Assembly (NCBI RefSeq): GCF_014805625.2
Contig: NW_023998415.1
Location: 47,201,505-47,265,504, forward strand
Direction: 5' to 3'
DNA: 64,000 nucleotides
Origin: Glossina fuscipes
Lineage: Eukaryota > Arthropoda > Insecta > Diptera > Glossinidae
This document shows positions 1-11,480 of the stretch, piece by piece. The notes beneath the pieces are model-generated. The model was not told where the DNA came from and searched no databases. It saw only the letters and a list, made by a program, of their open reading frames with translations. The first letter of the stretch is position 1; each line of letters starts with the position of its first letter. A program made the translations under genes and the position numbers.

Positions 1-450
1 TGCAGACTCTATCCCATGCCGAGTTTTCAGGTCGTATGGGATCTGATGCTAAGTCTGGCCGGAGGCTTTCTTATTCTTCTTTCATTACTTATTTTTCTTC
101 TTTATATCCGGTACCACGGGTGTCAGAAGCACCCGAAGCAATCTTCTAGCTTCGGCCTGCGAGCAGCGGGAATGGTCCACTGCGGGGATTTCGTGGTGGC
201 TGTGATTGGCCCAAATCGCGGGAAAAGCCTCGGCTCGGTGTGGATTTGCATAGCAATCGGGTGTCTGGCCCAAAGAAAGTCAGAGATTTTAGATAGTGCC
301 CCGCCTTCATCAGGGGGGGCAGGGGGGGGGGGGGGGGGGATAAGCCCCTAGATCTCCACTAGAACTTAAGGTTTTCCTCGGGGCGTTGAGTGTACGTTCC
401 TACACTCCGTGTGCCATCGGGCACCGTGGGGTTAAGCCTTCACGGCTCAA
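1..450. other. GC-rich segment, possible retrotransposon fragment
   Basis: This stretch is clearly richer in G+C than the following 60 kb and ends where a family B fragment begins. It holds open but unrecognisable reading frames on both strands, an 18-G run, and a tail-like portion with small inverted repeats (for example GTGCCATCGGGCACCGTGGGG). The composition suggests a fragment of a GC-rich mobile element such as a non-LTR retrotransposon, but no protein motif supports this. It runs off the left edge, so its full extent is unknown. Confidence 0.3.
322..339 (+). repeat. 18-base G run
   Basis: Eighteen consecutive G follow a 7-G run (312-319 region) separated by CA. The pair could form a G-quadruplex. 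The length may also be an assembly or polymerase artefact. Confidence 0.9.
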
Positions 451-720
451 GCATCCATATTAACTATCTCGAGACCATCTGACCATCTGTCCGTCTGTTG
501 CCTGTGCATAAAAGGTCGCAATGAACCGGTTCGAATCCCTTTTTCGAACAGACCCCGTACAACAAGGCATTTGTGCAAGTTGTGATATGAAAAAATCGAG
601 TAATTTTTTAGAATGTCGCAACAAAAGTCGTTTAGTACTTAGTATGTCGGCATTCTAAATTGATGTGAAAACTTTGGATCACATAAGACCCGTTTTTTGC
701 CTTTGCCATATCACAGTTCC
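450..720 (+). repeat. Family B dispersed repeat, fragment
   Basis: The segment carries the family B order: a CCATCTGTCCGTCTGTTG run, an AGGTCGCAAT box, a GGTTCGAATCC box corresponding to the 'GGTTTGAATCGGTCC' part of other copies, and CATTCTAAATTGATGTGAAAAC. The left part is missing, replaced by the GC-rich segment. Confidence 0.65.
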
Positions 721-1239
721 CACAGAAATGGATCTTTGTATTTGTATTTGATTCAATTTTGCTTACGACAACTATGCGCCCATGGAGTTAAAGCATTCAG
801 CGACTACTAATTGTCAGCTAAATACATATATAATATATTAAGAGGATTCCGTTTCGGCATATCGCGAATAGTTCATTAAAGTTAATTATATTACATATAA
901 GGTTTTTATTTAATTTGCTTTCCTGTCAGCATTGAAACTCTCAATCGATACTCCAGTCACTTTCCTTTATTCAATCATGCTGACATTTTCGACATATCTT
1001 TAATTACGAAGGCAATGCAATGCAGTACAGTCAAGTTTTCAGTATATTCAAAATGACGGCGCGCTATATAAATGGCGGATTATCTCTATTCCAGCGATAC
1101 CTTTAACATCGGTATTAAAGAGTAGAATGCGACAAGCTAAGGATGTTACTTCTACAATAGAATATGATGATGGACTTGGGGCATAGAATGCTTAAGTAAT
1201 GTTATGTAAAAAAAAGAACAACAAAAATTGTTATAAACA
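721..1239. other. AT-rich non-coding, nothing recognised
   Basis: No coding potential, RNA gene or repeat family is recognised here. It ends just before a family B fragment. Confidence 0.5.
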
Positions 1240-1870
1240 ATTAAAAACACTGCAGTGGGAGGCGGCCCACAATTAAAAACCCCCCACACTACTCTCCTTA
1301 ATACAATTACTCGTTATAACAACCTTTCGAAATATGTGCGTATATCGGAATTGGACGAAAAAGTGATAAGAGCTCAACCAATTCCAATAGCGCTCATGCT
1401 TGGGCCAATGATTTTGTCAACATATTTCGAAAATTACGAAAACAAGGAAACAAGACCGACAGACGGATAAATGGACACCCAAGTTTAGATCGATTCAGAA
1501 TAGGAAGATGAACTCAGTTTTTGATCAGAAAAAAGTATTCTTACGTTAATTAACTTATGAAAAATCACGTTCTTTTATATTATACGGGAAGTGATTAAAA
1601 AAATAGTTCGATTTGAGCCGTTTTCAATAACGTTAGTCCTCTGCGTAAAATTCATCAAAATATTTCAAAAATAGCGGCCTTTAAGTCCCAAACAAACTAG
1701 ACTGAAACAAAACAGACTGACTGACTGACAGACAAACAAGCTTGGAAAGTAAATCAGAAAATGATCTTGAATTGTTTGGTATAATAAAATATGGGTCTGA
1801 CTGTTGCCTACATCTGCACAAATTTATTGTAGCCTTGCCGTACAGGCGGTGTAGAATATAAAAAAGAGAG
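1240..1870 (-). repeat. Family B dispersed repeat, two inverted pieces
   Basis: Two successive pieces read on the minus strand. The first contains a GACCGACAGACGGA run followed by TTAGATCGATTCAGAA. The second contains TTTTCAATAACGTTAGTCC, CATCAAAATATTTC, a GACAGACAAACAAGCTT run, the 'TATAATAAAATATGGGTCTG' portion and the terminal GTACAGGCGGTGTAGAATATA. Both match the reverse complement of the + copies at 52-53 kb. Two half-copies in tandem suggest nested or repeated insertion. Confidence 0.7.
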
Positions 1871-1906
1871 AATAAAATTGACTTATGTGGGCGGGATTTT
1901 TAAATG

Positions 1907-1907
<1 letters not shown>

Positions 1908-1938
<31 letters not shown>
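1908..1938. repeat. (ATT)n microsatellite
   Basis: About ten ATT units in near-perfect tandem. Confidence 0.95.
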
Positions 1939-2469
1939 ATTTTAGACTAACGAAATAAATTCTTAGACTAAAAAAGAAAGAAATCGAGCACTAGCAGTAC
2001 AGGCTACCGGCTCTAATTTATATAAAAGTACATTAGATATTGAGCCTAGTAGTTTTAGTAGTACTAGTAGTAGTAATATATTTTATTGGTATTCTGTTCT
2101 GTAGCTGATTGTAGAATGTCCATATGGTTAATCGTTCCAAATGCAATAATTCTAGTCAAGACAAAGTTAAGGCAGTCACAGAGCGAGTATCTGTCCACAA
2201 TTGCGGATTGGGGAGGAAGACTTCTTCAAGATCCATTGGTGAGTTGCAGTTGTATGACCAAGGCGCATTCTCGAAAATGTTTGGATCTTGATTTTTTCAA
2301 CATTTGTTGGATATATAGTGGGAATTAATTGAGGGTTAATAGAAGCATAGTGCTGATGATGGCATTGTAGATTTCCTTCTGCAATTTTCTCGCTTTAATT
2401 TTACTGCCAAGGTATCTTTGAAGATCCAACTTTTCCATGGCATCATCCATAATTAGAGGTGCAGAAGCA

Positions 2470-2637
2470 GCATACTTCGCTGCTCCATCTCGAATTCGAA
2501 GGATTCCGTATAGCTTTTAATACAGACAAACTATCAGTAACAATGACGGTTTAGAGTTTGTTTTATGGGATAGTCCTGGCTTCGGTTGTGAAAGTTGAAG
2601 CACTTTCGTGAACTATGTGATTGAGAAGAATGTACCC
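2470..2637 (-). pseudogene. RNase H domain relic of a non-LTR retrotransposon
   Basis: The minus strand read in one frame gives GYILLNHIVHESASTFTTEARTI, here split as GYILLNHIVHE and SASTFTTEARTI, then two stop codons, then VIVTDSLSVLKAIRNPSN and SRWSSEV. The STFTTEA block with its Glu and the TDSLSVLKAI block with its Asp are the classic signatures of the RNase H domain that follows reverse transcriptase in I/R1/Jockey-type elements. The two in-frame stops and lack of surrounding frame show a dead copy. The flanks from about 2080 to 2710 probably belong to the same insertion, since that interval has no other explanation, but no reverse transcriptase motif was found. Confidence 0.7.
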
Positions 2638-2710
2638 TGAAGCATCTGCCAGGTCACAAGTAGGTGGCAGACACCCACCGTTACTTTCCAGGACCATTGA
2701 AAGATAAATT

Positions 2711-3234
2711 ATATGATTTTATTCATAAGATCTTTTGATGGATTAGAAGCTGACAAAAGTAACTGAGTACTCACTCGCTTATCTAAGTTATAACCGTATA
2801 ATATTTATTTCTTTAAATGCATTTCGCATACCCTTAAGTACTTGATCCTTCGGCGATTGCACTGTAACTGACTAATTTAGTTTGCTCTAATCCCAATAAA
2901 ATGGCATTAAGAAAGAAGAGCTAATCAAAATGGCCTTCGAAATAAGTTATTTACTTTTCAAAGGCCAAAAAAATGTTGCTGTTTAACGGTGTTAATAGCG
3001 TATCGATGCTTGAGTTTACTTGAATCGATTGTTGCGGCGAACGACTCATATATACATCTATACATAAAAGTTTGGGGCGCTGAAGATTTTAATTTGCAAG
3101 AAATTTCATCATTTTATATATGCCTCAAGCTTTCAGCATCTCTGCAGTTACATAAAAGTGCCTGGCATAAAATTTATTTTCCACCTTTCAGTTCACTTAA
3201 ATAATAAGAATGGAGAGTATATTTACTGTGTCAA
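2711..3234. other. AT-rich non-coding, nothing recognised
   Basis: No gene or repeat family is recognised between the retrotransposon relic and the family A repeats. Confidence 0.45.
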
Positions 3235-3990
3235 AACGCTTGCAATGCCCACAAAGAAGCATCAGAGACACACCGGCGTATACACATTCTTGATCAGCAT
3301 CAAATTGTAAATCAATTTAGGCACGTCTATCTGTTCATCCGTCCGTCCGTCCGTCTGTCCGCCGGTCTGTGTAATGTCCGCAATGTCAATATTCTCATGG
3401 TCGCAAAAATGAAGCTATTGACGGGCTATATCCGTCGATGGACACGCCCACAGCATCACGTAAACTGAGAATGCCTCTGTTTTTCAAAAGCAATGAAAAA
3501 TTGATTTTTCGCTCATCATACAAAAATTTGAACACATATTCTACGGGCGTTGCTCTAGCATTTATGCGCAAAAATGAAAAAACAATTGATCATGTCTACC
3601 CAATATTATAGTGTAACAAAATTTGCTTCAATGCCTTTATAACGCACGGAAACAAGCTTCAAAAATCCCATAAAGTATACAAATTCTTGTCCAGTTTCAA
3701 ATCTTGAATGCACCTAAAGACGTTCGCCTGTTCGCCTATTTGCCTGTCCTTCTGAAAGTGGGCTAAACTTTTCAAAGGACACGCCTACAACGCCCACATG
3801 CCTATACGATAAAAATTTTTATTTTGAAAATAGAAAAAATCACCCGCGCCCCCCCTCGATATTAGAGAGCATGGAAATTATGTTCTAATGCAAGTTTTCA
3901 AGTTTAATCAATACTTTTAAGGGATTATCGCTCGTTATAAGAGCAAAATCTATCGTATTAGAAAAAAGAATGAAAAAAAAAAAAAAATGC
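3235..3990 (+). repeat. Family A dispersed repeat, two tandem pieces
   Basis: The first piece starts with AATGCCCACAAAGAAGCATC and AGAGACACACCGG, continues to a TTGATCAGCAT box and a CCGTCCGTCCGTCTGTCC run, then the TGGTCGCAA box. A second, more decayed piece begins near 3600 (GGAAACAAGCTTCAAAAATC, CATAAAGTATACAAATTCTTG) and includes the CACGCCTACAACGCCCACATG box and a CTCGATATTAGAGAGC part also seen at 27230. Two copies lie head to tail. Confidence 0.65.
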
Positions 3991-4350
3991 CATCAAATTT
4001 TCTTTCGGGTTTTCTTTAAACAAATTTAAAGGCTTTTCAAATAAACTGCATATCGAAGTCTATAAATGATACGTTAACACTTTCCACAAACGTATGTGCG
4101 CCTACATGGGATACTATATACATACACGCATATGAATATTTGAACTTGAGATGGCATATATATATATAAGCATATCTGCACATATATAAAAGTATAAATT
4201 TCTAAAATGCATTTCGTTATCCAGTGATATTTTTAGCCATAACTTTGGTGAATGCTATGCGCATCTATGAATGGCATGCATACAAGCTCGTGTTATCCTG
4301 TCTTCATGCTTATGCGAGTGTGCATGTCGGTGTATGGATTTATGTGTATG

Positions 4351-4413
<63 letters not shown>

Positions 4414-4787
4414 GTGTGCGTGTGTGTGTGTGCATCTAAACAAGTATAAATATTCGTTATAAAACCACAAATAGATTTTAATGATGCTGTAGGTTAGTAT
4501 CAGTGTTTTATGTTTTCTACGTTTTATGTCGATGTGCATGCTTATGCGCTTAGTAATTTTAATTTATATACAAACTTTTGATCACACAAATTCTATTTAT
4601 ATACAATAATAAATATTTAAAGATGATATCATGAATTAGTAAACCATTCTTTTACATATAGGGAATAATATAATCAAATTTGATCAAAATGAGATATAAT
4701 TTCCAAAGAACTCTTGCCCCTCTCTTAAGTATGCTTTCCATTATTATTAACATTGATTGATATCATTTAAACAATATATAGGCTGTG
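3991..4787. other. AT-rich non-coding with a compound microsatellite
   Basis: No gene is seen. The main structure is the (TA)n(TG)n array at 4351-4432; short reading frames across it are microsatellite translations. Confidence 0.6.
4351..4432. repeat. (TA)n(TG)n microsatellite
   Basis: About ten TA units run directly into about thirty TG units with three CG interruptions. Confidence 0.95.
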
Positions 4788-4890
4788 ATCACGATGTTCA
4801 CTAAATTAATTCAGAATTTCACGTTGATCACGAATATATACACATTAAAGTGGATCTCTGAAGCTTCCCTTCGGGTGTTGCATAAATTAT
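4788..4890 (-). repeat. Family A dispersed repeat, short fragment
   Basis: The reverse complement gives GCAACACCCGAAGGGAAGC followed by TTCAGAGATCC and a TGATCAACGTGAAATTCTGA part, matching the start of other family A copies (for example 53950). Confidence 0.55.
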
Positions 4891-5869
4891 CGAAAAAAAC
4901 AACAGTGGTGATGGTGATGAAGACTGTCGATCTGTCGTTGTAGAATGGCGAAATGAAAAAATGAAAACGTCGACCGAATGAGCGAAAATTAAGAATCGAT
5001 TTATACAATACAATATCTTATAAATTTGTTTGTATGAATATGCTATATATGTATATTTTATTTATTTAGAAAATAATTTCTTCTAACGAAACTTATATAA
5101 AATCTATAGGAGAAACGATATGAAAAATGCTTAAAGAAAGAAGAACTACGCATTTTAAGTTGAAAAACGTAGCCAAATATCGATGAATTGAAACATTTCA
5201 ATGTTAAATGATCAATATAATGAAAAGAATTTTATTCGATACTTCATCAATATAGCGAGCCGTAAACGATAGAATTGAAAACAAAATATTTGCATATCCT
5301 TACCTATCCACGTAGCCATTGCTTATAGCTGCATGTCTTTATGAAAAAACAAAAGATAAATAAATAAATAAATAAATAAATAAACGGACGAATTCGAAAA
5401 CAACCTATATGTCCATTAACTTTTGCATTTATGCAATGCTGCACACATGCATGCATATATATATACATATATCTTTAATAAAATGAAAAAAAGGCACACT
5501 GGAATTCGTAGCAAGCAATAATGAAATCAGCAAAAAACAAAAAAGAGTTCATTTAATATCCGTTCGTTATCGTATTATTAACATTTCTTTTTTTTTTAGT
5601 CCTTATATTATTCATTCGCCTCTCGGCAACGCATACACCCTTGTAAAGGAACTTGTCAACTTTCTATTTCCAAAATCCAAAAAAAAAAAAAAATAGCTTT
5701 CTAGGAAATCGGGAGATTTTTGGCACATGCTTAGCAGCAGTATCACTTAATGGCCTCTATCCGTCTATTATCGCTTATTGAGCTTATTGAGCTTAGTGAT
5801 AATCGAATGTGCCCGGTTTGGACCATTGTTGCCTTTATCATACAAAGACTGCGATTATTTAATTAATAA
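4891..5869. other. AT-rich non-coding with microsatellites
   Basis: No gene is recognised. The stretch contains an (AAAT)n array at 5355-5384, a (TA)n tract near 5456-5470 and a short direct repeat of AGCTTATTG near 5779-5797. Confidence 0.55.
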
Positions 5870-6375
5870 TTATACCCTGAACAAGATATAACTTTATTTA
5901 GTCGGGCAATGCCGACCATAAGACACCACTTCATTTAGTACAGTTATTCGCGACTACACCAAACATTACAAATTATTTCCATGCAAAGGCATGCTTTTCA
6001 TGACGAGGCAGCACACTGGAACATGCCCACGAGAAACGAAATATGCCAGGCCAACTAAGCACGTTGAAGTACTGAAGTTACTCAGTGACTTTTGCGGAGA
6101 TATTTTTGAAAATTGCAACATTTATGGGGAAAAAGTACAACCGATCCAAACCATTTTCAATAGCGTCCGCGCTTGCGTTTAAGCACATCGATATCCCAAA
6201 TTTCATCAAAATATTTCAAAAATTGAGACCTGTAGGCTGAACAGAAATATGCTTAGACAGACAAGCTTAGAAAATGATTCTAAATCGAATGGTATAATAA
6301 AAGATGAGTCTATTTTAACCGTTTCTACGTACAAATTTAATATATATTGTATTATAAGTGGTGTAGCATTTAAAA
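5870..6375 (-). repeat. Family B dispersed repeat
   Basis: It opens with the terminal part (GTCGGGCAATGCCGACCATA near 5900) and continues in minus orientation through CAAACCATTTTCAATAGCGT, TCATCAAAATATTTCAAAAA, a short CAGACAAGCTTAG run and TAATAAAAGATGAGTCTAT, ending at CATAAGTGGTGTAGC-like sequence (TTATAAGTGGTGTAGC). It is one of the more complete inverted copies. Confidence 0.75.
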
Positions 6376-6461
6376 AATACAAAAAAAAAGCAAAAAAAAA
6401 AAGGTATAAAAGCGATATAATTGAGAAGAAAAAGAAAATATATATATATACATATATATAT

Positions 6462-6617
6462 CTGCCTAATAGTGGCCGAGTCACGACTAGCAACTCAATG
6501 ATCTTGGGTTCAAATCTCAAGTGAGGTAGAGTTTTCAATAAAGTCGATAACCGATAACCGATAACCGATAGCTAATAGTGCCTTAAGACTTTAGTCATAA
6601 TAATAATAATAATAATT
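6462..6617 (+). mobile_element. tRNA-derived SINE candidate
   Basis: A box-A-like TGGCCGAGTC lies at 6473-6482 and a box-B-like GGTTCAAATC at 6507-6516, the internal RNA polymerase III promoter layout. Around box B a perfect tRNA T-arm shape can be drawn: 6-bp stem CTTGGG/CTCAAG (one G-T wobble) closing a 7-base TTCAAAT loop. A non-tRNA body follows with a 7-bp tandem (GATAACC, about three copies at 6545-6565), ending in an (ATA)n tail at about 6594-6617. Head, body and simple-repeat tail is the standard SINE order. The box spacing of 34 nt is shorter than in a tRNA, so the head is degenerate; a tRNA-Ser/Leu-type ancestor is suggested only by GTGGCCGAG. No target duplication was established. 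Confidence 0.5.
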
Positions 6618-7579
6618 GTAGAGTTATAATAAAAAGTAATTGTATATAGATTGTAACGTCCCTTTGAGTTTTCATTTGAATTCCTTTAAACACATTGCCC
6701 TCTATTTTATTTCTTTTCGCCAAGCTATTAACACACATTGAACACAATTTGCTCTCTAAGGAGGCATTGCATGAATAATGGACGTTTCTATTACGTAAGG
6801 CCTGCAGATTGTTTGACGCAAGCAACTTAATTACTAAATCGCCTTAGTAAGAGTATTGTAGATTCTGGGAGGGATTTGACGTTATTAGGCAAAAGTTAAC
6901 TTCACTTCGAATATAGAAAAACTGCGCGTTATTAAATATTATTATCATTGCTATTATTAACGCTATATTTTTAATACATGATAATAATAATAGCATTGAT
7001 TGACTGAGTATTGGCGAGATTTTAATGGATTTTTTCCTGAAAAGTTTTTCTTTTAGCATCGATTGAATTGAAAAAATATGAAAATGATGCGAAACAGTAC
7101 AGTTATAAGATATTATTTTCCTGTTATTCTTCGAAAGGAATTGTTATTGGTTCAGAAGTTAGCATTTGACATTAGGCTACAAGTAATAAATCAGTTTGAT
7201 TCGAGTCAACGAATCAATTACATCAGCCCTGTTAGACATTAGCATACGTGCATGCTTTGCATACAAAACATTTATTTGTCTGCAAGCGTGCATACATAAG
7301 CGTATCAACAATTACATATGCAGATAGATAGATGTGTAGGACAATTTGATTGGAAAGTTTATACGTCTACCATTTACAATTGTCTGGCTGTCCGCCGTTC
7401 AGTTTTAGTTGCGCAAGTGGAAATTTCTTCAATCTGCATACACTTGAATGTAAATGCTTCGGTTACATCCATCTACACTTACCTAAACGAAGAATTTTTG
7501 CATATGGATTAATATGTACGTATATATATATATATATATATCTATTCAAAAGCATACACACGCATGCACGTAAACACAA

Positions 7580-7608
7580 ACATATATGTGTTTATATACA
7601 TATACATA

Positions 7609-7642
<34 letters not shown>

Positions 7643-7690
7643 GTTTGTGTGTGTGTTTGTGTATGTGTGCGTATGCGTGCGTATTTGTAT
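7580..7690. repeat. Mixed TA/TG microsatellite
   Basis: A (TA)n core at about 7613-7639 is followed by interrupted TG units (TGTGTTTGTGTATG, GTATGCGTGCG). Confidence 0.85.
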
Positions 7691-8437
7691 CTATACATAA
7701 AATATTCTTCTTTGGTTTCATTTTTTTTCTTACAAACATGTTTGTACATATGTCGTGACGTGTGCTTTATTTGAAAGAAAAAAAAAAAAAGCAAGAATGA
7801 AAAAACGCAGAAAAAAAATCCTAAGCCAAATTGTCAATTGTATTTTTTCTTGTATTCGCATTGTTTCCAATATACGTATTTATCAACATATTCTGTTAGC
7901 CATCATGCATGCATATGCATACATGAACGTGCCTTTGTACGTACGTGTCTTAACTTATGTTGCTGGTTGATTAGGGAATATTGCAAGTATTGCAAAGCAA
8001 GTGTTAAAATTAAATTTAATTAATTAAATGCAATATTTTACTTTATTCATAGTCAGCAAATGATTTTCCATTTAAATTAATAAAGATTGATATAGGAATT
8101 GATTGCAATTCAAAAGTCTACTACTATCCCACTCATTAGGATTTATTATTATTATTATTATTATATACTCATCCCTGCAATATGCAACATATTTTTTCTC
8201 TTTACTTAGCAATAATAATAAATGAAATCTAGAAATTTATACCGTTTGAATTGGTTTAGCAAGCTGTTCTGTCGCCTATAATCTAACACATACAAACATA
8301 TGCAAGAAGATTTATTAAAAATTTTATATAGCACACATACATGCTATTGATCAAGAAAAGAAGCAAAATTAATTTGTTTTCTTTATTTACATCACGAAGC
8401 ATGTTCTTACAATTTTAGAACTAGAAATAGTGGTCAA

Positions 8438-8443
<6 letters not shown>

Positions 8444-8469
<26 letters not shown>
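8444..8469. repeat. (CA)n microsatellite
   Basis: Thirteen uninterrupted CA units. Confidence 0.95.
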
Positions 8470-8559
8470 CTATAAAATTGATTTATAATTAGTAAAAATT
8501 AAGATAACAGCATAAATTTCTGAAGTTAACTGAAGTTAATTTACAAGACGGAGGGGAAG

Positions 8560-8712
8560 AGAAACATGAATTGACTTTAAAAGTGATTCTGAATCGATCG
8601 GTATCGGTATCGATCGGAGAGGTGGGCCTATCCCAACTCCATCTAGGCGTGTCACATATGCACACAAACTTAATATACCCTTGTACCGCAAACGGTGTAA
8701 GGTATAACAATG
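8560..8712 (-). repeat. Family B dispersed repeat, terminal fragment
   Basis: The inverted copy retains GTGATTCTGAATCGATCGGT and the terminus with CTTAATATACCCTTGTACC and CAAACGGTGTAAGGTATA. GATCGGTATCGGTATCGATC contains a local duplication. Confidence 0.75.
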
Positions 8713-10234
8713 ACAGAATTTTATTTCTTATCCCCCCTCGCCTAATGCAAAATTTATTTACAGAATAATAAATTTGATCTCAAATACTTTTTCCTATTTC
8801 ACCTGACTGAAAATGTGGAAAATTCTTTAGGAAAACTCAATCAATATTTATGTATTCATACGTTCAGGATAATGATGTTATTACGCTCGTCCTACGGCTT
8901 GTTTCGGTTTGTTAAACTCTAAACCTTGAAGTATATTATGTTATTTTGTGCATTGGACATTTGCTTTTATCAAAACAATAGATCGGTGCGTCGCAGTTTG
9001 AAAAGCATTCGCATATACTTACACGCAAAAAAAAAAAAAACCAATATATGCTTACATTTATATAACGCAGCCTAGGTTCAGGATGTTCTCCTGCTTGGTT
9101 GGTCGATCCATCTTTAATTCCAATATGTGTTTAGGGAAAGCCAATCCAACGGAAAGATTTAAAATTGGGTTGAGACGAACAACAATAATAATTATAAATA
9201 AATGTTTAACAAACAATAAAGAGTGATCGGCCATTCCGTTTGTAATGGCCAGGGATTGGCATCAAGAGTCCCATAAAATCCCATATATTTTCTTAATCGA
9301 TTGGCATGTCCGTCTATAAGCAATTTGAAATTTCTAAAATTCAAGTAAAAATGATTGTCGTAAAGAAAGAAAATGGAAAACTAATTGAGGCATTAGATTA
9401 TGTTTAGGCTATCAGCAAAGATTAGTTGCGTAAAAACCTGCACGAGAAAAAATAGAGTAAAATGTATATATAGTCCGATATATCAACATGCCTGGGACGC
9501 TTAAAATTAACATATTATTTAAAATTTTGTACATATATCAGGCGTAAGTCAGTGGATATTCTTCCAAGTAGAGTTTCATATAAATGTAATTCTCTTTTTT
9601 ATATACATAAATGTAACTTGACATATTTAATTCTTTCATTTTTGTCTCATTTTATTTGCTCTTTCTTTAATTTCGAAGAGAACGATGACTTTCCAATGTT
9701 TTCAAATCTCTTCAACTATTTTCCCCTTTATTGTTATGTCCTTTTTCTTTTTTAATTTCAATTTTTTGCTGTATATACATACATATATATACAGGTTATA
9801 TTGCGATAATCATAAAATTTCCACATATTTCTCCTAAATCTCTTTAAAATTTTAAGAAAAATAACGGTTTCATTCCAATCGTTTCAGTATCTCTTTATAT
9901 AGCATTAGAATGCTCTTTCATGCACATTGCCTCAAATCAAATATAGTTGTCCTTTATCCTTTATATATTTATGTAAAGAAAAATCACCTGTTTTTGTTAT
10001 TTATAACAAAATGAATCTTTTCTCTAATAAACAAATGTTTTAATTGTTTATCTAACAATCTGTTCGTAAGGAAATTTTAGCATCATTTTCGCGTGCTATT
10101 ATACTACATATATATATATATATATATATATGTATGAGTTTATGTATATGCATAGGTGCACGCACACCCATATATTTCGCACCTCTTTATTTACTTTCTA
10201 TATAAACATATATATATATGTATATATATAAATG

Positions 10235-10265
<31 letters not shown>

Positions 10266-11109
10266 GAATATTTATATATTGGCAACCTTTGAACCGTGAC
10301 CCAAGTCAACATAAATTTCCATACGAAATAAAAGCAAAAAAAGTCAAAAAGTTGTCTCGCTTTGTTTTTGTTTTGATGTTCGTTTTCATTTTTCATTGTT
10401 TTTTCTTTTCTTTTCTTTTCTTTTCGTTTTTGCTTCTTTTACATCTTCTGTCCTCTGTAATTGTTTTTGTAATAATGCAAAGAATACGTAATTTTTTCTA
10501 TTATGAAACAATGATAATAATGATATATGATATATGTATGTGTACGAGCAATACAATGTAACTTTTTGGAATTTTCATGTCTTTATTTTCATAATTTATT
10601 TATAATGTAAACGTATCGACAGAAGCATGCAAACACTCGCACATGCATAAAGAATGAAATAATTTTAGGGCGGTTATTGAACTCTCCTATCTATCATCTA
10701 TCTAATGCGAATGTATATTTATACTTTTACTATTTAAACTTGAAAAATGAATCAAATGAATTCAAACCAATTCTATTCCAAAAAAAAAAAAAAAAAAAAA
10801 ATAAAAATAAAAATATTCAATTGAAAAGATAATAAATACATATAATCAACTAATTGCTATTACTTAAGTAATTAAAAAAAAAATAAATAAATAAATTTTT
10901 AATATTGGAATTGAAACGATGTAATTAAAAATTGATTTCATTCAAAATTTTCTGCCCATTTTTCATTAAATACTTTTACATATCAATACTTGCTATCAGT
11001 CATCTAATAAATAACTTGAGTAATTTGCAGATCATTTAACCAAAAAAGTTAACTCTTCAACTTGTTGTATAATGTTTTTTAGAAATGTCAAAACGTTTTT
11101 CATAAAATA
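8713..11109. other. AT-rich non-coding with microsatellites
   Basis: No gene is recognised. It contains (TA)n at 10108-10131 and 10209-10265, a (TTTTC)n tract at about 10400-10427 and a poly-A run at 10780-10801. Confidence 0.6.
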
Positions 11110-11480
11110 AAACAAATAAGAACACTCCTAGTGGGCTAGAACCTACCGATAAATACCCTACACCATCTTACAATTATTCGCATAAATTTTTCAAGTAAAG
11201 CCTTATATGGGATGTGGTCGCAAAATGCGTCGGCTTAACGAATTTGATCAAAGTATCTGCAAATTTGCGACCTTACGTATTGAATATAAGAAAACAAGAC
11301 AGACGGACAGACACGCTTGAACTGATTCGGAAACTGTTTCCGGGCGTTGCCAACCATCGCACCAACTTACTACACGTTTGCATCATAAGTGGTGTAGTGC
11401 GAAATTAGGTTAAAACTTTGGCATTATAGTGGAAAAAAATGATTATTATCGGGCAAGGTCGACTATTAGGGTATACCCTG
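11110..11480 (-). repeat. Family B dispersed repeat
   Basis: It starts with the end portion AATACCCTACACC, continues through GACAGACGGACAGACACGCTT and AACTGATTCGGAAAC, and reaches CATCATAAGTGGTGTAGTGC; CGGGCAAGGTCGACTATTAG and GGGTATACCCTGTCC follow. The internal GGGTATACCC palindrome marks the junction of two family B termini. Confidence 0.7.

Larger units (their letters stand above)
6618..8559. other. AT-rich non-coding with microsatellites
   Basis: No gene is recognised. It contains (TA)n at 7520-7541, a mixed (TA)n/(TG)n tract at 7580-7690, an (ATT)n tract near 8143-8164 and (CA)n at 8444-8469. Confidence 0.6.

Noticed and set aside
16..351. 111-codon frame with a hydrophobic start in the GC-rich segment
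   Set aside because: No known motif, ends in poly-Gly from the G run, and the opposite strand is also open.
528..538. Perfect RNA polymerase III box B (GGTTCGAATCC)
   Set aside because: It aligns with the GGTTTGAATCGGTCC part of family B copies and has no box A or tRNA fold nearby.
2086..2328. 80-codon frame on the plus strand
   Set aside because: No motif; it lies opposite the probable retrotransposon relic read on the minus strand.
4224..4539. Overlapping frames with poly Cys-Val or Thr-His
   Set aside because: Translations of the (TG)n microsatellite.
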